Of a stretch of 64,000 nt of DNA, positions 11,433-24,247 are shown one piece after another; position 1 is the stretch's first letter, and every line of letters begins with the position of its first letter. The stretch comes from Streptomyces albofaciens JCM 4342 (GTDB lineage Bacteria > Actinomycetota > Actinomycetes > Streptomycetales > Streptomycetaceae). Location of the stretch: the NCBI RefSeq assembly GCF_008634025.1, contig NZ_PDCM01000001.1, positions 4,558,501 to 4,622,500 on the forward strand. Reading direction: 5' to 3'. The notes under the pieces were generated by a model that searched no databases, was not told where the DNA came from, and saw only the letters and a list, made by a program, of their open reading frames with translations. A program made the translations under genes and the position numbers.

Positions 11433-14400
11433 CGCCGCCTCCTCAGCAGGTCACCGAGCTGGACCCCGACTTCGTCCACATGCTGCGGCTGCATCACCCG
11501 GTGGTGGCGTGCGGTGGTGTGCCCGACGGTCAGCTCGCCGCCGACGTGGGGCCGCCACAGTGCGTGGTGCGCCACGGGAGGCGGGGTGTGTGCCACCGCT
11601 TCGACGTAGGTGGTGTCACCTGGGTACACCGGCGGCCGGTAGGCCCGTGCGAGCTCGTCGTTGTGGCGCGAGACCGCGATGACGCGGGCGATGTCGTCCT
11701 CGGTGAACCGGGCGAAGACGCTGCCTTCCCTGCGCAGCAGTGACGAGACGGCGGCGAAGTCGAGGCCCGCCGCGGCGCAGCGTTCGTCGTCCAGGCCGGC
11801 GGCCGTCAGCAGTACCCGGAAGACGCGCTGGTCGTCGATGGGCTCCCGCGGTCCGATCGCGGCACCGGCGACCGCGTCCACCAGGAACAGGGCCCCGGCG
11901 GGTTCGCCGAGTTCGTGCAGCCGGACCGCCATCGCGTGCGCCACCAGGCCGCCGAACGACCAGCCGACCAGGTGGTACGGGCCGCGGGGGCGCACCGAAC
12001 GCAGCAGCCCCACGTACCGTTCGGCCATCGCCTCGACGGTGCCGGGCAGATCGCTCAGCCCGCCCGGGCCCTCGGACTGGATGCCGTACACCGGGTGTTC
12101 GCGGTCGATGTGCCGCAGCAGGCCCGCATACAGCCAGCTGATGCCGCTGAGCGGGTGCACGCAGAACACCGGAGCGGCCGGTCCGCCCGCGCGGAACGGC
12201 ACGAGGTGCGCCGGTGCGTTGTCCGGTGGCGCTTCTTCCAGGAGCTGGCTCAAGGCGCTCGGAGTGGCTGCCTCGAAGACGTTGCGGACGGTCGGTTCCA
12301 GCCCGAGTACGGTCCGCACCCGGTCGGTCAGCCGAGCCGCCAGGAGCGAGTGCCCGCCCAGCTCGAAGAAGTTGTCGCCGGGGCCGACACGGGGCAGGCC
12401 CAGTACGTCGGCGAAGAGTCCGCACATCAGCTGCTCCCGCGGGGATTCCGGGGGCGGCGGGTCGCCCGCGCGGGCCCAGTCCGGTTCGGGCAGCCGGTCG
12501 CGCAGCAGTTTTCCGTTGGCGCTGAGCGGAAGCCGGTCCAGCGCGACCAGGCGGGCGGGCGTCATGTAGTCCGGGAGGTGCCGGGCCAGGTGTGCCCCCA
12601 CGGACCGCAGGTCGGCTTCGGCAGGAGTGACGTACCCGACCAGGCGGCGGTCGTCGGCACTTCGGTCGTGCACGGCCACCGCGGCGGCCTCGACGTCTTC
12701 GTGGCGGGTCAGCACGGCCTCGATCTCGCCGAGCTCGATGCGATGGCCGCGGATCTTCACCTGATCGTCGGTCCGGCCGTGGAAGCGCAGCACTCCGTCG
12801 GCGGTCCACGACGCGAGATCTCCGGTGCGGTACATCCGGTGTCCGGCCGGGCCGAAGGGGTCCGGGACGAACCGGGTCGCGGTCAGCCCCGGCCGGTGCA
12901 GGTATCCCGTCGCCACTCCCGCGCCGGCCAGATACAGCTCGCCGGTCACACCCGGCGGGACCGGTCGCAGCCGGGTGTCGAGCACATGGCACCGGGTGTT
13001 CCACAGGGGGCGCCCGAGCGGCACCCACCCGGTCGCCGCCCGGCCGGCCGGGTGGGTGGTGGACCAGACGGTGGTCTCCGTCGGCCCGTAGCAGGCCAGC
13101 AGTGACGCGGTGAGCCCGGACAGCGCCCGGGCCAGTTCCGCGGGTACGGGTTCGCCGCCGATGACCGCACGGATGCGACGCAGCCGGTCCGGCCGCCGCG
13201 TCACGAGGGCCTGCCACAGCGACGGGGTCGCCTGCATGACGGTGACCCGGTGCCGGTCGAGGAGGGCGGACAGTTCGTCGGGGTCCCGCAGCGCGCCCTG
13301 GTCGGCGAGGACCATCGCGGCACCGGTGACCAGCGGGAGGTACAGCTCGGGCTTGGACATGTCGAAACCCGCGGGCGAGGCCGCCAGCACGCGGTCCGCG
13401 GCGCCGACCGCCAGCTGCCGGCGCAGGGCGAGCACCAGGTTCACCAGCGCACCGTGGGGCACGACGACCCCCTTCGGCCGCCCGGTGGAGCCCGAGGTGT
13501 AGATCACGTACGCCGTGTTCTCCGGCACGTGCGCCGGGTCCTCGGCGCCCGCGGTGACGGTGAGCCCGTCGTCATTGCGCACCACCAGCAGGGGGCGGGC
13601 GTCCGCCAGCAGCGCCGCGATCCGCCGCGGCGGCAGCGTGGGGTCGAGGGGCAGATAGGCGGCACCGGTCGACTGGACCGCGAGCAGCGCGGCGGGCAGG
13701 TCGGGATCGCGCCGCAGCACCAGCGCGACCAGCTGGCCCGGACCGGCCCCGTCGGCCCTGAGCTGTGCCGCGATGCGGGCCACACGCTCGGACAGCTCCC
13801 GGTAGGTGAGCACGGTGTCCCCGTGCCGTACGGCTGTCGCGTCAGGCGTACGGCGCGCCTGTGCCGCGAACAGTTCGACCACGGTGGTCGCCGGCACGTC
13901 ATGGGCGGTGGCGTTCCAGCGGCCGGTCAGCTGCTCCCGTTCACCGGCTGTGAGGACCGGCAGGTCGGCGATCCGGCGGTGCGGCTCGGCCACCACCGCG
14001 CGCAGCAGCCCCTCCAGCCGAGCGAGCAGCCGCCGTGCGGAGGCCGGGGCGAACAGTTCGGTGTCGTACTCCAGCTGGCCTTCGACACCGGCTTCCGCGC
14101 CGTCGGCGTCATGGTGCTGGCGCAGGCTCCACAGCAGGTCCAGGCGGGAGGCGCCGCCGTGCGCCGCGACCGGCTCGACGCGCAGCCCCGGCATGTCGAA
14201 CGCGGCGGGCGGCGTGTCCTGGAAGGCCAGCATCACCTGGAAGAGGGGGTGACCGGACAGCGAGCGTGGCGGGTTGAGCGCCTCCACCACCTGCTCGAAG
14301 GGCACTTCCTGATGCGCGAAGGCGTCGAGGTCGGTGCTCCGGACCCGCTCCAGCACCTCGGCGAACGTCGGCGTGCCGCTGAGGTCCGTACGCAGCACCA

Positions 14401-17400
14401 CCGTATTGACGAAGCAGCCGACGGCCTCGTGCAGCGCGTCGTCGTGCCGCCCGGCCACCGGCGTGCCGATGGGGATGTCCTCGCCGCTGCCGAGTCGCGA
14501 CAGCAGCACGGCGACCGCGGCGTGCAGCACCATGAACAGGCTGGTACCGGTCGATCGCGCGAGCTGGACGAGCCGTGCGTGGAGGCCGGAGTCCAGCGTG
14601 AAGTCGACGGTCTCCCCGCGGTGCGCGGACACCGGCGGTCTGGCGTGGTCGAGCGGCAGGGGCAGCACCTCCGGGGCGCCGTGCAGCGCTTCCTTCCAGT
14701 ACGCGATGCCGTCGTGGAGGTCGAGGTCGCGCTGCCAGAGGGTGTAGTCCGCGTATTGCACGGGCGGTTCCGCCCACTGTGGGGCCTCGCCCGCGACGCG
14801 GGCCCGGTAGGCGGTGGACAGGTCGCGGGCGAGCGGGGCCAGCGACCAGCCGTCGGCAGCGATGTGGTGCAGCAGGATCAGCAGCACGTGCCGCTCGGGC
14901 GCGGTTTCCAGGAGGAGGCCCCGGACCGGGAGTTCGGTGGCCAGGTCGAAGGCGTGGGCGGCCGCGTCGGCGAGGAGGGCGGGAACTTCGGCCTCCGAGG
15001 TGGTGACCGTACGGAACGGCAGCTCGTTCCCCGCGCCGATGTGCTGGTACGGCTCGCCGTCGAGTTCGGTGACGGTGGTGCGCAGACTCTCGTGCCGGTC
15101 CAGGACGTCGCCGAGCGCCGCACGCAGGTGTTCCGTCACCAGGGGGCCGCTCAGCCGGACCGCGAAGGACATGTTGTACACCGCGTTGGGGCCGGCGAAC
15201 CGGTTGAAGAACCACAGCCGGCGCTGCGCGGGCGAGAGCGGGATCCGCTCCGGGCGCGCGGCCGTGACGATCCCGGCGCGCGCCGGGCCGGTCGGCTCCG
15301 CCAGCCACCGCGCCAGGTCGGCGACGACCGGGGCGTCGAACAGGGTACGGATGCTCAGCTCGCGGCCGGTCTCCGCGCGGACCCTGTTGATCAGGCGGGT
15401 GGCCAGCAGCGAATGCCCGCCCAGGTCGAAGAAGCTGTCCTCCGCGCCGATTTCGGGGACGCCCAGTGTCTCCGCGAACAGCCTGCACAGCAGCCGCTCC
15501 CGCTCGGTCCGGGGCGGCCGGCCCGCCGGCAGCGCCGCCTCCGGTCTCGGCAGGGCTCCGCGGTCCAGCTTGCCGTTGCCGGTCAGGGGGATCTCGTCGA
15601 CCGGCAGGATGAACGCGGGCACCATGTGCGCGGGCAGCACCGTACGGGCGTACGCGCGCAGTTCGGCGGGGGCCGGCGCGCCCTTCGTCACGGCGTAACA
15701 GAGCAGCCTGCCGCCGTCGGCGTCCGCGTCGGCGAGCACCACGGCGCGGTCCACGGCGGGGTGCTGTTCGAGGACGTGCTCGATCTCCGCGGGCTCGATC
15801 CGGTATCCGCGGATCTTCACCTGGTGGTCCGTCCGGCCCAGGTATTCCAGTGTGCCGTCGGACCGGCGCCGCGCGAGGTCACCGGAGCGGTACATCCGGC
15901 TGCCGGGCGCGCCGAAGGGATCGGCGACGAAACGGCTCGCGGTCAGGCCTGGCCGCCCCAGATAGCCCCGGGTCACCCCGGGACCGGCCACGTAGATCTC
16001 ACCGGGGCAGTCCGGCGGTACCGGCCGCAGGGCGCGGTCCAGCAGGTGCAGACGCAGGTCGGGCAGGGCGGTCCCGATGACACCGGCGGTCTCGTCGGGG
16101 TCGGTCAGCTCGACGTGGGTCGCGTGCACGGTCGTCTCGGTGATCCCGTACATGTTGACCAGCTTCGGCCGGCCCGGCCCGTACCAGGACCGGATGCGGG
16201 CGAGGTCCAGCGCCTCACCGGCGAACACGACGGCCCGCAGCGCGGGCAGCTCCGGTCCGGCCTCCGCTTCGGCCCGCATGAGCTGGTAGAACGCCGAAGG
16301 CGTCTGGCTGAGTACGGTGACCTGTTCCCGGGCCAGCAGCTCCAGGAACGCCCGTGGCGACTTGGCGACCTCGTCCGGCACGACCACCAGGCGGCCCCCG
16401 CGGCCCAGTGCCGTCCACAGCTCCCAGACCGAGACGTCGAAGGCGTAGGAGTGGAACAGCGTGTGCACGTCCCCGGTACCGAAACCGAACCGGGTGTCGG
16501 TCACCGCGAGCAGCCGGGCGACATTGCGGTGCGACACCACGACACCCTTGGGCGCACCGGTGGAGCCCGAGGTGTAGATCACGTAGGCGATGCTGTCGGG
16601 GTGTACGGACAGGCCCAGGTCTTCCGCCGGGCAGCGGGCGGCCGGGTCGCTGCCGTCGAGCACGAGCTGCGGGTGGGGCCCCGCGATCGGCTCGCCGGTC
16701 ACGACGAGCACGGGAGCGGCGGAGGCCAGCACCTGCCGGATCCGCTCCTGGGGGTGGGCCGGGTCCAGAGGCAGGTAGCCGGCTCCCGACTTCAGTACGG
16801 CCAGTACGGCGACCACCAGGTCGGCGGAACGTTCGAGCAGCAGGGCCACCAGGCGCTCCGGCCCGGCCCCGCGTGCGACGAGGAGCCGCGCGAGGCGGTT
16901 GGCCCGCGCGTTCAGCTCCCCGTACGACAGGGTGGTGTCCCCGCAGGTGAGAGCCGGGGCCGTGGGCCGGCGACGCACCTGTTCCTCGAACAGCGCGGGG
17001 AGGTCCGCCGGGCCGGGCTCCGGTCCGGCGGCGGCCGGTCCGTCCTGTTCGCCCGGCAGCAGCAGGTCGAGCTGTCCCAGCCGCGCCTTCGGACACGCGG
17101 TCATCCGGTGGAGCAGCGCACTGAGGCGGTCGAGCAGACGGCGGGCCCCCGCCTCGTCGAACACATCGGTGCTGTGGTCGAGGCGGAGCCGCAGGCGTCC
17201 GCCGCCGGGCATGGCGATGAGCGTCAGCGGGTAGTGCGTGCCGTCCCGCCCTTGGACGTCGAGGAGTTCCAGACCGGGCACACCGTCGCACAGCGCGCTC
17301 TCGTCGATCGGGTAGTTCTCGAAGACCACGACGGTGTCGAAGAGCTCGGCATGTCCGGCGATCGACTGCAACCTCGTCAGATCGGCGTGCTGGTGGTCCA

Positions 17401-20400
17401 GCATGGCCAGCTGCTGGGCACGCAGTGCGGCGAGGGACTCGGCGACCGACCGGCGCGGGTCCAGGCGCACCCGTACCGGAATCGTGTTGATCAGCAGACC
17501 GACGATGTGTTCCGACCCGGGCAACTCCGCCGGTCTGCCGGAGACCGTCGCGCCGAAGACCACGTCGTCCCGGCCGGTCAGGGCGGACAGCAGCACGGCC
17601 CAAGCCAGCTGTACGACGACGTTGGCGGTCAGCCCGTGCTGCCGCGCCACGGTGTCGAGCCGTGCGCTCGTGGTCCCGTCCAGCTCGGCCGTCAGCCGGT
17701 GGCGGGCCGCGGCCGAACCGCGCCGCCCTGCCCCGCCGACCAGCGTCGGACCGTCCACGGACGAGAGCAGCGCGCGCCAGGCGGCCTCGTCCGCGCGGGA
17801 GTCCCTCGTCGAGAGCCAGTCGAGGAAGTCGCGGTACGGCGTCGCGGGCGGGAGCGGATGGCCCGCGTAGAGCGAGAACAACTCCCTGACCAGGATCGGC
17901 ATGGACCAGCCGTCCAGCAGGAGGTGGTGCGTGGTCAGAACGAAGGTGTGCCGGTCGTCGGCCCGGCGCAGCAGAGCCGCACGGACCAGCGGAGGGCTGG
18001 TGAGATCGAACCGCCGCATGCGGTCGGCCTCCAGGTGACGTTCGAGGTCCTGGTGCGCGGGCACCTCCTGCCACTCCACGGTGACGTCCGGAACGGCCAT
18101 CAGCGCGGGGCGTCCCGACGGGCCGTGCCGGACGCCCGCGGCGAGCTGGGGGTGGCGCAGCAGCAGGCGGTGCAGCGCGTCGCGCAGCGCGGCGGGGTCC
18201 AGCGTTCCGCCGAGTTCGAAGACGAACTGGACGAGGTACGGGTCCGCGCCGTCATGGTCGTAGAGCGAGTGGAACAGCAGCCCCTGGGCCAGCGGCGGCA
18301 ACGGCAGCTCACCCGTCGCCCGTGCGCGGGCCCGGTGCACCAGTGCCGCCAGCACGTCGAACCACCGCTGCCCGAGCTCGGCGACCCGCTCCTCGGTGAG
18401 CAGCCCGCCCGGCCAGGACCAGTTCGCCACCAGCCGGGGACCGTCCGGGTGCTCGGCGAGCACCGCGTCGAGCTCCACGACATGGCTCATCGCCAGTCCG
18501 CCGCCGGTGGGCGCGCCGAGGACCGTGGCCTCGGCCGCCACCGCCCAGTCGCCGTCACCGCCGACGTCGAACCGGCCCAGGTAGTTGAAGGCGAACTGCG
18601 GCGCCTGCCGGGCGGCCAGCACCGGTCCGCTCTGCGGGTTGAGATGGCGCAGCAGGCCGTACGCCAGTCCGGCGCGCGCGGCGTCCCGTACGCAGGACCG
18701 CACCATGGCCACCGCGCCGTCCAATGCCGCTGGGTCGGTGCGGACCTCGGCCCAGGAGCACCCGGGATCGAGCACCACGGGGTGCAGGGTGGTGAACCAG
18801 CCGACGGTGCGCGACAGATCGAGGTTGGCGGCGAACTCCTCGCGCCCGTGGCCTTCGAGGTCGACCAGCAGCGTGTCCGGCCCCTCCCGCCAGTCGGCAG
18901 CCGCCAGTGCGAACGCGGTCAGCAGCAGTTCGTGCACCGAGCAGCCGAAGGCCGCGGTGGCGTCGGACACCAGGCGCGCGCTGAGCGCACCGGACAGGGT
19001 GGCCGAGTGCCGGCGCCGGGTGGCCTCGGTGTCCACCGCGCCGTCCAGGGCGCGGCCGGCGACCGGCGGGTCCTCGGGTGTCTTCCGCCACCGCGAGAAC
19101 TCCTCCAGAACGGACGGCTGGTGCGCGTACTGGACCAGGGCCTTCGCCCACTGGGGGAAGGAGGTCCCCGTCGGTTGCAGACGCGGTGTGCTCCCGCGCC
19201 GTACGGCCTCCCACGCGGCCCTGAGGTCTTCGCGGAGGATGCGCCAGGAGACACCGTCGACGGCGAGGTGGTGCACGGTGAGGGTCAGCTCGCCCCGTTC
19301 CGCCGGTCCGGCGTCCCGCCAGCGCGCCTGGACCACCTGCCCGTACTCGGGATGGGGCACGGCACCGGGCCGGTTCAGCTCGACGGTGGCACTGGGCAGC
19401 ACTGTCAGGGCCCACAGCCCGTCCACCGTGGTCAGCGAGAGCCGCAGCATGCCGTGGTGGTCGACCAGGGCCTGCACCACCGCGCACACCTGCGCTTCGG
19501 TCATGCCCGCCGGAGTGCGTACGGTCAGGGACTGGACGAAGCCGTCGACGGGCCCGCCGCGTTCGCGCAGCCAGTGCATGACCGGCGTCAGCGGGACCGT
19601 GGGATCGTCCGCGTCGCCCAGCGCGACCCGGTGCCCCGGCTCAGGCCGGCCCGCTTCGACGGCACCGGCCAGGCCGGAGACGGTGGGCGTGCGGAACACG
19701 TCCGGGGTACTGACGGCCAGCCCGGCCCGCTGGGCCGCGCCGGCGAGCTGGATCGCCTTGATGCTGTCGCCGCCGAGCTGGAAGAAGTCCCGGTCGAGCG
19801 GGACGTCCGTCAGGCCGAGGACGTCACCGAACAGCTCGGCCAGCCGGCGTTCCACGGGAGTGCTCGGGGTCCCGGCGGAGGCCGCGCCCCCGGAGTCCGG
19901 AGCGGGCAGCGCGGCCCGGTCGAGCTTGCCGTTGCGGGTCAGCGGCAGCCGGTCCACCGCCACCACGGCCGACGGCACCATGTACGGGGGCAGCCGGTCC
20001 GCCAGGGCCTCGCGCAGCGCCGTCGTGTCATCCGCGGCGGCCACGTAGGAGACCAACTGCCGTACTCCGGGCCGGTCCTCGCGCAGGACGGTCGCGGCCT
20101 GTCGTACGCCGGGCTCGGCCAGCAGCGCGGCGTCGATCTCGCCCGGTTCGATCCGGTAGCCGCGGAGCTTGACCTGTCCGTCGGCCCGGCCGGCGAATTC
20201 CAGCTGCCCGTCGCGGTTCCAGCGCGCCAGGTCGCCCGTACGGTAGACGCGGGCCCCGGGCGGGCCGTACGGGTCGGCGAGGAAGCGCTCGGCGGTCGCG
20301 GCCGCCCGCCCGAGGTAGCCCCGCGCGACTCCCGTGCCCCCGACATACACCTCACCCACCACGCCGGGCGGTACCGGCCGCAGCGCGTCGTCGAGCACCA

Positions 20401-22765
20401 GCACCCGCTTGCCGTCCAGCGGCCTCCCGACGGGGACCGGCCCGGTCCCCTCCGCCGGCTCCCCGACGGCGAACCTGGTCGCGAACACCGTGGTCTCGGT
20501 GGGCCCGTACCCGTTGACGACGGTGAGCTGCGGCAGCGCGGACCGGACGGCACGCACCGCCGCGGGAGACACCACGTCACCGCCGGTCCAGACCTGGCGC
20601 AGCCCGGCCAGGCAGCCGGGGTCGTCCGCGGCGATCGCGTTGAACAGCCCGGCGGTCAGCCACAGTCCGGTGATCCCGCCGGTGGCCGTGATGCGCCTCA
20701 GCCCGGCCGGTTCCAGTGGTCCCGGCGCGGCGACGACCACCTCACCACCGGTCAGCAAGGGCACCCACAGCTCCAGGTTGAACGCGTCGAAGGCGTGTGG
20801 CGAGTGCAACAGCACCCGTTCCGCACCGCCTTCGGCCCACCACCGGTCGGCGGCGAGCCCGGCGAGGTCGCCCTGGGTGACGGCCACGCCCTTGGGCCGC
20901 CCCGTGGAGCCGGACGTAAACATCACGCACGCCAACGCCTGCGGCGTGACCGGCGGCTCCGGGACCGCCGTTCCCCTCGCCCGTACGTCCAGCTGCCGCA
21001 CCCCGTGGTCACGGGCCCATGCGACGATCCGGTCTCCTTCGGTGCTCCGGTCGGTGAGCAGCACCCTTACGCCCGCGTCGGACAGCACCGCTTCCTGGCG
21101 CGGGACCGCGTCGTCCCGGTGCAGGGGCACGTAGGCCGCGCCCGCCTTCACCACCGCGAGCGCCGCGATGACCAGGTCCACCGACCGGCTGAGCAGCAGC
21201 GCGACGGTACGCTCCGGGCCCGCGCCGCCCACGGCCAGCTCGGCGGCCAGTGCCGAACTCCGCGCGTCCAGCTCCCGATAGGTCAGCCGTTCACCGGTCT
21301 CGACCGAGCGCACCGCGAACGCGTCGGGCGTGCGGTCGGCCTGTTCGGCGAACCGGCCGACGGCCGTGCCGGGGGACGCGACCGACGAGCGGGCCCCTGT
21401 GCCCAAGGCGGTGCTGTGCCGACGCTCCCGCACAGTGGTCGCGGCCACCCGCGTCAGCGGCGCGTCACGGTCGGATTCCGCCACCTGCCACAGCACGTGC
21501 AGGAAGCGGTCGGCGACATCCCGCAGCAACTCCTCGCCGTGGTTCGCGGGATTGGCGTCGAAGTCGAGGCGCAGCGTGCCCTCGCCACGGTCGTAGGCCA
21601 CGATCGAGAGGTCCTCCGACGGTGGCGCCTGAAGGTTGTGGACGGTCGCGGCCACCGCGCCGAACCGTAACGGGCGGTCGAAACGCTGGATGTTGAGCAC
21701 CGGGCCGAAGAACTTCCGGCCGTCGTCGGGACAGCGCAGCTCCCGCCGCAGATGTTCACCCCGGTAACGCTGGTGCCCGCGAACCAGCCGCAGCTCGTCG
21801 GCGACCTGGTCCAGCAGCGCGCCGACGGCGGCCGCCGGATCGACCCGCAGCCGCAGGGGAAGGACGTTGGCCGACATCGCGGGCGTGGTGCGGGTGAATT
21901 CGGGGGGACGCCCGGCCACCGGCAGGCTCAGTACGACATCACGGCAACCGGTCACCGCGTGCAGATAGACCGCGGTCGCCGCGGTGAGCAGGCGGGTCCA
22001 GCGGTGTCCGAGGCGTTGCGCACCGGCCCGCAACGTGGCGAACTCCTGCGCCGGCAGCGCCCTGGTCAAGCGCAGCGAACCGGCCGTGGCCGCGGCCGGA
22101 CGGGTGCCGAGGCTCAGGAAGTCCGGCCGCCCGGCCAGCCGCTCCAGCCACCAGTCCCGGTCCGCGGCGCGGTCGGGGGCCTCCCGGTAAGCGGCCTCGG
22201 CACGCAACAAGGAGCGCAGTCCGGTCCAGCCGCTCCCGGGAACGGCGCGCCCCTCGTACAGACAGCTGTAGACCTCGGCGACGCGTTCGGCGAACAGGGC
22301 CATGCCCGCGCCGTCGAGAGCGATGTGGTGCACCCGGTGAAACACCAGCGAACGGTCGTCGGCGGTACGCAGCACGGCCCCCAGGAACAAGGGCCCGGCG
22401 TCGCTGCCCCCGGCTTCGTCCATCCGGGCCCGCATCCACTCAAGGGCGGCGGCGTCCGGGGCGGAGGTCCCCCGGAAGTCGACCACCCCGACGGAGTGTC
22501 CCCGGCCGCGGTGGAGCCGCTGTACCGGCGCGCCATCCGTCGACTCGGCGATGCGGACGTTGACCGCCTCGCAGTCGGCCGCCGCTCTGCCGACCGCGGC
22601 GGCCAGCAGACCGGTATCGACCACGCCGTCCAGAACGAGGTACTCGGCCCACTGATAGGCACCGGGACGGCCCAGGCCGGCCTGCTCCGCGAGCCAGACC
22701 CCGAGCTGGGCATCGGACAGTGGCAGTTCACGGCGATCATCGGGCATGAGCAGGAGCATTCCCAT
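11429..22765 (-). CDS. Tri-modular nonribosomal peptide synthetase, C-A-T-E / C-A-T / C-A-T-TE
   Basis: Approximate residues counted from a TTG at 22792: C1 23-450 (HHIALDG 155-161), A1 480-965, T1 near 1009 (GGDSI), E 1060-1490 (HHLAVDG, EGHGRE, FNYLGRF), C2 1495-1910 ([15 protein letters not shown], the type that accepts D-residues), A2 1930-2415, T2 near 2460, C3 2515-2950 (HHIAADG), A3, T3 near 3482, and TE with GWSFGG near 3610 and a C-terminal His. Specificity pockets read by eye: A1 DALWWGGVF, close to valine; A2 DVWSVAMVH, Thr/Ser-like; A3 DMPQVGCVW, possibly Gly-like. The order implies an N-capped D-Val-X-Y peptide released or cyclised by TE. The start is uncertain: ATG at 22765 or 22747 fits best, with no strong ribosome binding site. 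No MbtH-like gene is visible here. Confidence 0.93.
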   Translation of the reverse strand: MGMLLLMPDDRRELPLSDAQLGVWLAEQAGLGRPGAYQWAEYLVLDGVVDTGLLAAAVGRAAADCEAVNVRIAESTDGAPVQRLHRGRGHSVGVVDFRGTSAPDAAALEWMRARMDEAGGSDAGPLFLGAVLRTADDRSLVFHRVHHIALDGAGMALFAERVAEVYSCLYEGRAVPGSGWTGLRSLLRAEAAYREAPDRAADRDWWLERLAGRPDFLSLGTRPAAATAGSLRLTRALPAQEFATLRAGAQRLGHRWTRLLTAATAVYLHAVTGCRDVVLSLPVAGRPPEFTRTTPAMSANVLPLRLRVDPAAAVGALLDQVADELRLVRGHQRYRGEHLRRELRCPDDGRKFFGPVLNIQRFDRPLRFGAVAATVHNLQAPPSEDLSIVAYDRGEGTLRLDFDANPANHGEELLRDVADRFLHVLWQVAESDRDAPLTRVAATTVRERRHSTALGTGARSSVASPGTAVGRFAEQADRTPDAFAVRSVETGERLTYRELDARSSALAAELAVGGAGPERTVALLLSRSVDLVIAALAVVKAGAAYVPLHRDDAVPRQEAVLSDAGVRVLLTDRSTEGDRIVAWARDHGVRQLDVRARGTAVPEPPVTPQALACVMFTSGSTGRPKGVAVTQGDLAGLAADRWWAEGGAERVLLHSPHAFDAFNLELWVPLLTGGEVVVAAPGPLEPAGLRRITATGGITGLWLTAGLFNAIAADDPGCLAGLRQVWTGGDVVSPAAVRAVRSALPQLTVVNGYGPTETTVFATRFAVGEPAEGTGPVPVGRPLDGKRVLVLDDALRPVPPGVVGEVYVGGTGVARGYLGRAAATAERFLADPYGPPGARVYRTGDLARWNRDGQLEFAGRADGQVKLRGYRIEPGEIDAALLAEPGVRQAATVLREDRPGVRQLVSYVAAADDTTALREALADRLPPYMVPSAVVAVDRLPLTRNGKLDRAALPAPDSGGAASAGTPSTPVERRLAELFGDVLGLTDVPLDRDFFQLGGDSIKAIQLAGAAQRAGLAVSTPDVFRTPTVSGLAGAVEAGRPEPGHRVALGDADDPTVPLTPVMHWLRERGGPVDGFVQSLTVRTPAGMTEAQVCAVVQALVDHHGMLRLSLTTVDGLWALTVLPSATVELNRPGAVPHPEYGQVVQARWRDAGPAERGELTLTVHHLAVDGVSWRILREDLRAAWEAVRRGSTPRLQPTGTSFPQWAKALVQYAHQPSVLEEFSRWRKTPEDPPVAGRALDGAVDTEATRRRHSATLSGALSARLVSDATAAFGCSVHELLLTAFALAAADWREGPDTLLVDLEGHGREEFAANLDLSRTVGWFTTLHPVVLDPGCSWAEVRTDPAALDGAVAMVRSCVRDAARAGLAYGLLRHLNPQSGPVLAARQAPQFAFNYLGRFDVGGDGDWAVAAEATVLGAPTGGGLAMSHVVELDAVLAEHPDGPRLVANWSWPGGLLTEERVAELGQRWFDVLAALVHRARARATGELPLPPLAQGLLFHSLYDHDGADPYLVQFVFELGGTLDPAALRDALHRLLLRHPQLAAGVRHGPSGRPALMAVPDVTVEWQEVPAHQDLERHLEADRMRRFDLTSPPLVRAALLRRADDRHTFVLTTHHLLLDGWSMPILVRELFSLYAGHPLPPATPYRDFLDWLSTRDSRADEAAWRALLSSVDGPTLVGGAGRRGSAAARHRLTAELDGTTSARLDTVARQHGLTANVVVQLAWAVLLSALTGRDDVVFGATVSGRPAELPGSEHIVGLLINTIPVRVRLDPRRSVAESLAALRAQQLAMLDHQHADLTRLQSIAGHAELFDTVVVFENYPIDESALCDGVPGLELLDVQGRDGTHYPLTLIAMPGGGRLRLRLDHSTDVFDEAGARRLLDRLSALLHRMTACPKARLGQLDLLLPGEQDGPAAAGPEPGPADLPALFEEQVRRRPTAPALTCGDTTLSYGELNARANRLARLLVARGAGPERLVALLLERSADLVVAVLAVLKSGAGYLPLDPAHPQERIRQVLASAAPVLVVTGEPIAGPHPQLVLDGSDPAARCPAEDLGLSVHPDSIAYVIYTSGSTGAPKGVVVSHRNVARLLAVTDTRFGFGTGDVHTLFHSYAFDVSVWELWTALGRGGRLVVVPDEVAKSPRAFLELLAREQVTVLSQTPSAFYQLMRAEAEAGPELPALRAVVFAGEALDLARIRSWYGPGRPKLVNMYGITETTVHATHVELTDPDETAGVIGTALPDLRLHLLDRALRPVPPDCPGEIYVAGPGVTRGYLGRPGLTASRFVADPFGAPGSRMYRSGDLARRRSDGTLEYLGRTDHQVKIRGYRIEPAEIEHVLEQHPAVDRAVVLADADADGGRLLCYAVTKGAPAPAELRAYARTVLPAHMVPAFILPVDEIPLTGNGKLDRGALPRPEAALPAGRPPRTERERLLCRLFAETLGVPEIGAEDSFFDLGGHSLLATRLINRVRAETGRELSIRTLFDAPVVADLARWLAEPTGPARAGIVTAARPERIPLSPAQRRLWFFNRFAGPNAVYNMSFAVRLSGPLVTEHLRAALGDVLDRHESLRTTVTELDGEPYQHIGAGNELPFRTVTTSEAEVPALLADAAAHAFDLATELPVRGLLLETAPERHVLLILLHHIAADGWSLAPLARDLSTAYRARVAGEAPQWAEPPVQYADYTLWQRDLDLHDGIAYWKEALHGAPEVLPLPLDHARPPVSAHRGETVDFTLDSGLHARLVQLARSTGTSLFMVLHAAVAVLLSRLGSGEDIPIGTPVAGRHDDALHEAVGCFVNTVVLRTDLSGTPTFAEVLERVRSTDLDAFAHQEVPFEQVVEALNPPRSLSGHPLFQVMLAFQDTPPAAFDMPGLRVEPVAAHGGASRLDLLWSLRQHHDADGAEAGVEGQLEYDTELFAPASARRLLARLEGLLRAVVAEPHRRIADLPVLTAGEREQLTGRWNATAHDVPATTVVELFAAQARRTPDATAVRHGDTVLTYRELSERVARIAAQLRADGAGPGQLVALVLRRDPDLPAALLAVQSTGAAYLPLDPTLPPRRIAALLADARPLLVVRNDDGLTVTAGAEDPAHVPENTAYVIYTSGSTGRPKGVVVPHGALVNLVLALRRQLAVGAADRVLAASPAGFDMSKPELYLPLVTGAAMVLADQGALRDPDELSALLDRHRVTVMQATPSLWQALVTRRPDRLRRIRAVIGGEPVPAELARALSGLTASLLACYGPTETTVWSTTHPAGRAATGWVPLGRPLWNTRCHVLDTRLRPVPPGVTGELYLAGAGVATGYLHRPGLTATRFVPDPFGPAGHRMYRTGDLASWTADGVLRFHGRTDDQVKIRGHRIELGEIEAVLTRHEDVEAAAVAVHDRSADDRRLVGYVTPAEADLRSVGAHLARHLPDYMTPARLVALDRLPLSANGKLLRDRLPEPDWARAGDPPPPESPREQLMCGLFADVLGLPRVGPGDNFFELGGHSLLAARLTDRVRTVLGLEPTVRNVFEAATPSALSQLLEEAPPDNAPAHLVPFRAGGPAAPVFCVHPLSGISWLYAGLLRHIDREHPVYGIQSEGPGGLSDLPGTVEAMAERYVGLLRSVRPRGPYHLVGWSFGGLVAHAMAVRLHELGEPAGALFLVDAVAGAAIGPREPIDDQRVFRVLLTAAGLDDERCAAAGLDFAAVSSLLRREGSVFARFTEDDIARVIAVSRHNDELARAYRPPVYPGDTTYVEAVAHTPPPVAHHALWRPHVGGELTVGHTTARHHRVMQPQHVDEVGVQLGDLLRRRR
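21668..21670 (-). other. TTA leucine codon in the NRPS gene
   Basis: In the NRPS frame, the codon for Leu in RPLRFG (first condensation domain) reads TTA. In Streptomyces TTA needs the bldA tRNA, which matures late, so synthesis of this enzyme is probably tied to development. I saw no other in-frame TTA at the places I checked in this gene. Confidence 0.8.
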
Positions 22766-23197
22766 CGGTCTTGCCGGCAGGACGCCGGCCAACTGCCGTC
22801 GGATGTGGCCGGGTTGCTCGAAAGAAGGGGCCGCCTCATCGAAACACGGAAGGCAATGAAATGGTAAAGAGGCGGCAATATGTTCTATCTCACGTTTGGC
22901 CGGGGTCTCGTAAGTGCCCTGGTGAGCGAGGTGAAAGGGACGGCCGACGCAAAGAAGATGCGGCGCGTACGCCGGGCCGGACCATGCGGGGGCGGCGTCC
23001 TGGCCGGGTTGACCCCCCTCACTCGTGGGTGGGTGCCTGCTCCCCTCACCTCACCTGATGTGCGAGACCGTCTGCGACCCGCCCGTGTCGCCTCCTGCGG
23101 CGTGGGTGAGGCCGGGGCACGCTGGTTCGTGCGCGGCGATCAGTTATGGGTGTCTGCATCGAGGACCGGTTCCGCTCCGGCGCCAACGAGGGCCGGG
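22766..23197. other. Gap between NRPS and APH-like gene
   Basis: About 430 bases with no credible coding sequence on either strand. It must hold the promoter of the leftward NRPS operon, since the next gene upstream also points left and ends at 23198. I could not place a convincing promoter. Confidence 0.35.
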
Positions 23198-24247
23198 TCA
23201 CAACGAGGCGAGGCGGTGGCGGAGACCGGAGGTGAGCTGGGCGACCGCATGGGTATACAGACCGGTTCGCAGGTCCTCGGGGGAGTCGCGCCGGGTGCGG
23301 AAATGCAGGGAGGAGAAGAACCGCTCGTAGACCTCCCACGCGTCGCGGCGTGTGGTGAGGCTGTCCAGCGTCTCGTCGCGGGTGGCGGGAACATGCCGCA
23401 GGTAGTTCTCCAGCAACCGGCGGATCCTCGTACGGTCCAGCGGCAGGTACCACGGCGGAGCCGGCACATAGCCACCGATGTACGCCAGGTCCTGTGCCGG
23501 GTCGCCGATCTGGGCCCACTCCCAGTCCACGTAGCGCGGAGTGCCGGCGCCGTCGACCAGGATGTTGGGAACTACGAGGTCCCCGTGAATGAGGGCGAAG
23601 CGTTCCAGGCGCCGGAAGGCGGGTTCCGCGGACGCCACGAAGGCTTCCACGCGGGAAAGCAGCCGGCTGACCTCCGGATCGTTGACCACGTGCGGGAATG
23701 TCTCGCTCCACCAGGTGAGGCTGCTGGTGAACAATCCGGTCAGTGACAGGTGTGTGGCCTGTTCGTCCGTCGGTGCGTCGATGTCGCCGCACCGGTCGAA
23801 GGTCCGGGCGTGGAGCCTGCTCAGCTGGCGGGCGTGTGCGGCCAGAAGGGTGTCGTTCCACTGGGTGGGCTGCACCACCCGGCCGGCAACGTACCCGCAC
23901 ACCATGTAGGGAGCCCCCAGAGGATTGTCGCGTTGCTGTTCCAGGAGCACGGCTGAGGGGCCGATGCCGTCGGGCAGGAGAGGGAGGGCGGCGAACTCCT
24001 GGCTGATAGGCCGGGGAAGGTCCTCCGGGGCCCGGCGGGTGACCCGGATGACCAGAGGCGGACTTCCATCGGTGTCGAGGCGCCAGGCGGTATAGCTCTC
24101 GCCCCGCCCCAACAGCCGGACCCTCGCATGCCGTGATGGCGGTGCAGATGTTGATGCCCGCTCGGGCAGGCCCAAGCGCCCGGGCTCGTTGTGCGCCAGG
24201 TGACTGATGTGAGCGGCCATGTCGCGCGCGGAGAGCTCGTACCTCAC
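23198..24247 (-). CDS. APH-fold phosphotransferase
   Basis: 349 residues of the aminoglycoside phosphotransferase/choline kinase fold. The nucleotide-binding half includes VRLLGRGESYTAWRL and LVIRVTRR (about residues 42-71). The catalytic loop is IHGDLVVPNIL at about 220-230, and the metal-binding segment YVDWEWAQIGDPAQDLA begins near 239. The catalytic loop departs from the usual HGDLHPGN by having VVP in the middle. It has no signal peptide or membrane segment. The family phosphorylates aminoglycosides, macrolides, choline, amino acids or sugars, and the sequence alone does not tell which. It lies 430 bases upstream of the NRPS and points the same way, so product modification or self-resistance is possible but not shown. 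Confidence 0.8.
   Translation of the reverse strand: MRYELSARDMAAHISHLAHNEPGRLGLPERASTSAPPSRHARVRLLGRGESYTAWRLDTDGSPPLVIRVTRRAPEDLPRPISQEFAALPLLPDGIGPSAVLLEQQRDNPLGAPYMVCGYVAGRVVQPTQWNDTLLAAHARQLSRLHARTFDRCGDIDAPTDEQATHLSLTGLFTSSLTWWSETFPHVVNDPEVSRLLSRVEAFVASAEPAFRRLERFALIHGDLVVPNILVDGAGTPRYVDWEWAQIGDPAQDLAYIGGYVPAPPWYLPLDRTRIRRLLENYLRHVPATRDETLDSLTTRRDAWEVYERFFSSLHFRTRRDSPEDLRTGLYTHAVAQLTSGLRHRLASL

Noticed and set aside
13250..21670. A rightward open frame of 2806 codons opposite the NRPS gene.
   Set aside because: It is a shadow of the GC-rich NRPS coding sequence: the translation is low-complexity Gly/Arg/Gln/Val with no motif, while the opposite strand encodes unmistakable NRPS domains.
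22771..23058. A rightward frame in the NRPS promoter gap.
   Set aside because: It has no ribosome binding site upstream of any start, and its Arg/Gly-rich translation is typical of chance frames.
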